NCBI GenBank assembly: GCA_028718545.1
Contig: JAQULT010000009.1
Coordinates: forward strand, 1-47,237
Origin: Fidelibacterota bacterium
Lineage (GTDB): Bacteria > Fidelibacterota > Fidelibacteria > Fidelibacterales > Fidelibacteraceae
DNA: 47,237 nt
Reading direction: 5' to 3'
Position 1 is the first letter of the stretch, and the number at the start of each line of letters is the position of its first letter. The notes under the pieces were generated by a model. That model worked only from the letters and a program-made list of their open reading frames with translations, did no database searches and was not told the DNA's origin. Below, piece by piece: positions 45,001-47,237 of the stretch. A program made the position numbers and the translations under genes.

Positions 45001-45114
45001 ATTATATGGAATGGCCTTGATAAAAACTACACACCTGTTGCCAGCGGTGTTTACATCTATCGACTCAAGACAGATAAATTTTGTGATGTAAAAAAGATGC
45101 TTTTAGTACGTTAA
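42022..45114 (+). CDS. Gingipain-like (C25) T9SS-exported protein
   Basis: 1030 residues, signal peptide about 1-22, AAAGGAGG just upstream of the ATG. Residues about 25-430 look like peptidase C25: NYLIIYHSAFADPAGWQSDL, IGRIPVESITEINHWVSKLDDYY, FIFGNTCSIGNT (Cys300) and LYGDPSMPL. The usual GHG with catalytic His, about 33 residues before the Cys, reads SGTGG (264-268), so the His seems replaced. Then a beta-helix (about 435-720), an HWCWWGAVPP motif, TPR-like helices (about 760-910) and a type A sorting domain (HQNYPNPFNPVTTIEYDLP ... SGVYIYRL). It overlaps the metzincin gene by 11 bases. Confidence 0.85.
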   Translation: MKNKLFKALFTVLLITSLLIAAENTENYLIIYHSAFADPAGWQSDLRTLLEDQGHEVTFYSIGNGVGSADIQNMIAVFINMEYPHVKYILLVGKGKDNAIPTGEEYPVANHIANSSYGNYIPFYYYNNNHYWAGATIDIPSDQQYVAGYDIQIGRIPVESITEINHWVSKLDDYYKSFSVYSSYKNRIRHFSQNNDNIDNHCLGYQAELKIEGSKVLHIDTLKYDFIANYMSDIHDSIHCVHTAAADALFRTKIEEGAGITIVSGTGGDPFNFAGFFFPPGISSYSFSNAKPNFIFGNTCSIGNTSHPGYTGNDDETVLENLLLTSGNGIVGAYAPTVNIGTHSSYVADHIYSGLLMDKGMRYVGDIADAFQAIADTITSINYLDLNLSILRKTYNSDRHDYHYKSMVLYGDPSMPLSLYQYVNSDITENTVWSGSIIVENVISISPGAKLTIQPGTGVFFKNGAELNVYGRLIAEGTSSYPIVFTAASESPSPGDWEGIRFDYAGPSRIVNCKIMYGEVGIGCNYSSNLVIENDTISHCICGIGFYYSSPENISSNYITQNQRGIYGVESSPVLTNNTITNCSDKGIYFYLNSSPVLYNNTIEASDCGAYFYYQCYPDFGPVSGSEKGNNLIRNNSQGLYVTNYSEAFLGASTSYNDRVGGYNAVFTSSGYNTYSRFSSSVMAHWCWWGAVPPSAVQFTHDATSTISYSNYLSSLPSNIGSSLSKAAVASPTSSDNENDIYSKAGFDPRKPNPNKLSDLWLWAYDLTINGKNEDAIEVYQILINKFPEDNLAKLSLAKMSKLYEKSEKNTFKQYLNSLSTKADKNLAPAVYSSLLTYYAQNVEIDEAIRTGENILKEYPDTEEEMVALFTLITLESSSKHNADKANEYLKIMKQKYPYQEMTLLAREFMGEKVDWELLNIQSLKKQTEEKLTDASIPEKYKLHQNYPNPFNPVTTIEYDLPEAAAVSLVIYDVTGKEVARLINTQISSGYHQIIWNGLDKNYTPVASGVYIYRLKTDKFCDVKKMLLVR

Positions 45115-45128
45115 CTATCTCTACAACC

Positions 45129-45170
45129 AAGAGGGACAAATAAAATTAGAATTATTTGTCCCTCTTCTTT
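45129..45170 (+). terminator. Strong terminator after the C25-like gene
   Basis: AAGAGGGACAAATAA (45129-45143) pairs perfectly with TTATTTGTCCCTCTT (45152-45166), followed by CTTTATATTT. The next gene starts only 14 bases after the stem. Confidence 0.85.
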
Positions 45171-45180
45171 ATATTTCAAC

Positions 45181-47022
45181 ATGAATATTTCTGTTTATCC
45201 GCGTTTGAACAAGTATACAAGGCTCAATGATGTTCTTATATTGATCATTATTTTCATTACTCCATTGCTTTTCACAAATAAGATGATGTATGAATTTCAT
45301 ACCGCGAAATATCATTTTTTTCAATTTGCTGTCATACTGCTTTTATTTACATCCATTTTATTGAACAATATTTCATTAAAGATCAATTGGCTCGATATTC
45401 TGATCATCCTGCGGCCATTATTATTTATAATTTTCGGCTTATCTTTAAAACGTTATTCCACTGTTTCCCATCATATCGATATCTTGTTTTTTCTTTCTTT
45501 GTTTCATCTTTTAGTTAAAAATTCTTCTTCTTCAAAATCTGATACTGCCCTTGACAAAACGATTACCCTTGTAATCATCGGCACATTCATTGTCTCTACA
45601 ATTGAGGGACTCTATGGCTTGCTGCAATATTTCAACATTGATTTCTTTCGTAAAGTTATCTTTCAGTCAAATGAATCAAATGCTATCGGGACATTCGGCA
45701 GTGAAAACGCTTTGGGTGCTTTTCTTGCCATCGGTGTGATCTGTGGGTTATATTTATTGAAAATAAGCCATCAAAGAACAAAAATAATAGCCATTTTAAT
45801 GGCATTGGCAATCATCATTACGACCCTCATCCTGACTCTCAGTCGGGGGGCCTGGATTGCCTGCATGATCGGAATATTATTCTTTTATTTGCCAAAGATA
45901 ATTGGAAAATCAAATAAAATCATCCTCCCTTTTATCATTTTGTTATTACTCGGATCTTCTGTTGGTTTTTATATGATCAATAAAGACTCATCAGAGGGAA
46001 GAATCTATATTTGGAGAGTCAGCCATGAAATGATCAAAGACCATCCATTTCTTGGGATCGGATATGGAAATTATGGTTACCAATATATCAATTATCAGGC
46101 TAAGTTTTTTGAGGATGAAGATAATGTCATTTATCAAGACAAGGCATCCAGCCTGAAAGACGCACACAGCGAAATGGTTCATTCCCTTGCGGAAACGGGC
46201 ATTATCGGATTCCTTCTGTTTATCGGTATTTTTATGTTATTTTTTTATTATTCGTTTTCATTATTAAAAACCGAAAGTGGAACCAATCTCCGATTCCTGG
46301 TAACGATTGTCATCGTTATGTTTGTTCATTCCCTGATCGACAACATTTTGCATGTTCTGCCGATTGCCGTGATCTTGTATTTTATCTTCGCGATTATTTC
46401 ATTCAAAACAGATAAATACGACGACAATAACCATCTTTTCAAAAAAACTTTATTTACTTGTAGAATTAATTCCAATTGGATATTGATCAGTTTATGTGCA
46501 TGCATCTTATTATTTAACAGCTACCTGATAATAAAAAACTCCGCAGGTCAAATCGCATGGAAAAAAGGACAAGAATCGGTTTATAATGGAAATTGGATCA
46601 AAGGAATTGAATATTATCAAAAAGCCCTTAAATATTTACCTGATAATGGTGAATTGCAGTTTCACCTAGGGGCAGCTTATTCTTTCGTCGGACAGCCAGA
46701 AGAAGCTATCAACTTGCTAAACAAATCACTTGAGAGATTTAACGATAAAAATATTTATATTTCTCTTGGAAACGCTTATTGGAGTCTGGGTGAATATGAC
46801 AAAGCAGAAAAGAACTTTATCATTGTGGCAAAAATGTTCCCCCAAATGCTGGCTCCTCATTTTTGGCTTGCAAGTTTATATTATGATATGGGGCAAACAG
46901 GAAAATCCATTTATGAATTGAAATTTATTATTGATGCAAAACCAAAGATAATGTCTGACGAAGTCATGGCCATCAAGAATGATGCCATTTTCTTCTTAGA
47001 GAAAATATTACCACATCAATAA
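45181..47022 (+). CDS. O-antigen ligase/polymerase-like membrane protein with TPR tail
   Basis: 613 residues with about ten to twelve membrane helices. The Wzy_C region shows LTLSRGAWIACMIG, HPFLGIGYGNYGYQYINY and, in the periplasmic loop, KDAHSEMVHSLAETGIIGFL (the DxHxxxL-type motif of ligases). From about 460 two or three TPR units follow (GNWIKGIEYYQKALKYLPDN; GNAYWSLGEYDKAEKNF). Such proteins join glycan to lipid A or proteins; in T9SS bacteria surface proteins can be attached to A-LPS, so a role in the same surface layer is conceivable. No ribosome site is seen at the ATG, and a terminator sits directly before it. Confidence 0.85.
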   Translation: MNISVYPRLNKYTRLNDVLILIIIFITPLLFTNKMMYEFHTAKYHFFQFAVILLLFTSILLNNISLKINWLDILIILRPLLFIIFGLSLKRYSTVSHHIDILFFLSLFHLLVKNSSSSKSDTALDKTITLVIIGTFIVSTIEGLYGLLQYFNIDFFRKVIFQSNESNAIGTFGSENALGAFLAIGVICGLYLLKISHQRTKIIAILMALAIIITTLILTLSRGAWIACMIGILFFYLPKIIGKSNKIILPFIILLLLGSSVGFYMINKDSSEGRIYIWRVSHEMIKDHPFLGIGYGNYGYQYINYQAKFFEDEDNVIYQDKASSLKDAHSEMVHSLAETGIIGFLLFIGIFMLFFYYSFSLLKTESGTNLRFLVTIVIVMFVHSLIDNILHVLPIAVILYFIFAIISFKTDKYDDNNHLFKKTLFTCRINSNWILISLCACILLFNSYLIIKNSAGQIAWKKGQESVYNGNWIKGIEYYQKALKYLPDNGELQFHLGAAYSFVGQPEEAINLLNKSLERFNDKNIYISLGNAYWSLGEYDKAEKNFIIVAKMFPQMLAPHFWLASLYYDMGQTGKSIYELKFIIDAKPKIMSDEVMAIKNDAIFFLEKILPHQ

Positions 47023-47029
47023 CAGTACA

Positions 47030-47237
47030 AGGAAATGCTGAAAGAAAACGCCGACAACGAATATGAGCTTTAAGTCCTGTTCGATCTGTTTAATTATCAT
47101 CATAAAGATTTGAAAAATAATGAATTAGCAGATGATTATTTGTCTCAATTAAAAGATAAATATCCTGATAATAATTTGACTATGATAGCCAGATCTGATG
47201 TTGGTGAAGATATTTCCAATATAAAACTGGCAAAACG
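47030..47237 (+). pseudogene. Fragment of a papain-type T9SS protein gene, cut by the window end
   Basis: These 208 bases match 29327-29534 without gaps and with five substitutions in 207. One pair of changes turns TAC GCC into TAA GTC, giving an in-frame stop in the TPR region. It begins seven bases after the ligase stop codon, with no upstream part of the gene. The window ends exactly where the more conserved composite repeat (copies B and D) would begin. Confidence 0.9.

Noticed and set aside
1-47237. tRNA or rRNA genes
   Set aside because: I looked through the intergenic stretches and saw no tRNA cloverleaf or rRNA segment; a covariance-model scan would settle this.
25441-47237. Array as a transposon or integrated phage
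   Set aside because: No transposase, integrase, recombinase or phage gene is visible here; only the rlmD relics hint at past integration.

Overview
The window looks like a chromosomal contig from an uncultured anaerobic diderm of the FCB group. Three large secreted proteins end in type IX secretion (T9SS) sorting domains with a YPNPFNP motif, lipoproteins have clear lipoboxes, there is a BamA/TamA-like outer-membrane operon, and the redox genes (A-type flavoprotein, aldo/keto reductase with Fe-S motifs, TM1266-like ACT protein) suit an anaerobe. The phylum cannot be fixed from the sequence; Cloacimonadota, Marinimicrobia and similar lineages are plausible.

Positions 1 to about 25,400 are GC-richer housekeeping DNA. 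In order: palindromic intergenic DNA; a secreted protein of unknown role (-); the 3' third of valS with its catalytic domain missing (+); phoH (+); aldo/keto reductase, S9 peptidase and mntP (all -); a translationally coupled pair of DUF1893 protein and Fe-S aldo/keto reductase, then an FprA flavoprotein (+); a coupled pair of SO_0444-type metal permease and sugar nucleotidyltransferase (-); a MATE exporter (-); a tightly overlapping three-gene outer-membrane operon of beta-propeller protein, 1064-residue barrel-like protein and POTRA/BamA-like protein (-); a nucleoside phosphorylase-family enzyme and a small ACT-like protein (+); ssb (-); uvrC overlapping a YgjP-type metallopeptidase (+); and rlmD (+).

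Positions 25,400 to the end are different: AT-rich, repeat-laden, all on the + strand, and almost entirely secreted or surface proteins. Four copies of a cassette carry a textbook sigma70 promoter (TTGACA, 17 bp, TATACT) and a structured leader with short ORFs. They precede (A) a PD40 lipoprotein and a papain-like T9SS protein; (B) a secreted protein of unknown family and a broken metzincin; (C) a lipoprotein and beta-sandwich/T9SS protein pair duplicated in tandem with the first large gene truncated; and (D) the unknown secreted protein, an intact metzincin and a gingipain-like (C25) T9SS protein. An O-antigen ligase-like gene follows, then another piece of the papain-type T9SS gene that runs off the end.

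The most interesting reading is that this half is a recombining surface-protein array. Units share nearly constant ends (promoter, leader and signal peptide on the left; T9SS domain, terminator and an rlmD 3'-end relic on the right) with divergent middles. It contains several broken genes (two nonsense codons, three truncations) and recombination scars. The T9SS proteins share one chassis of beta-helix, CWWG-type motif, TPR-like helices and sorting domain, with different N-terminal domains attached. All statements come from reading the sequence; no database search was run.
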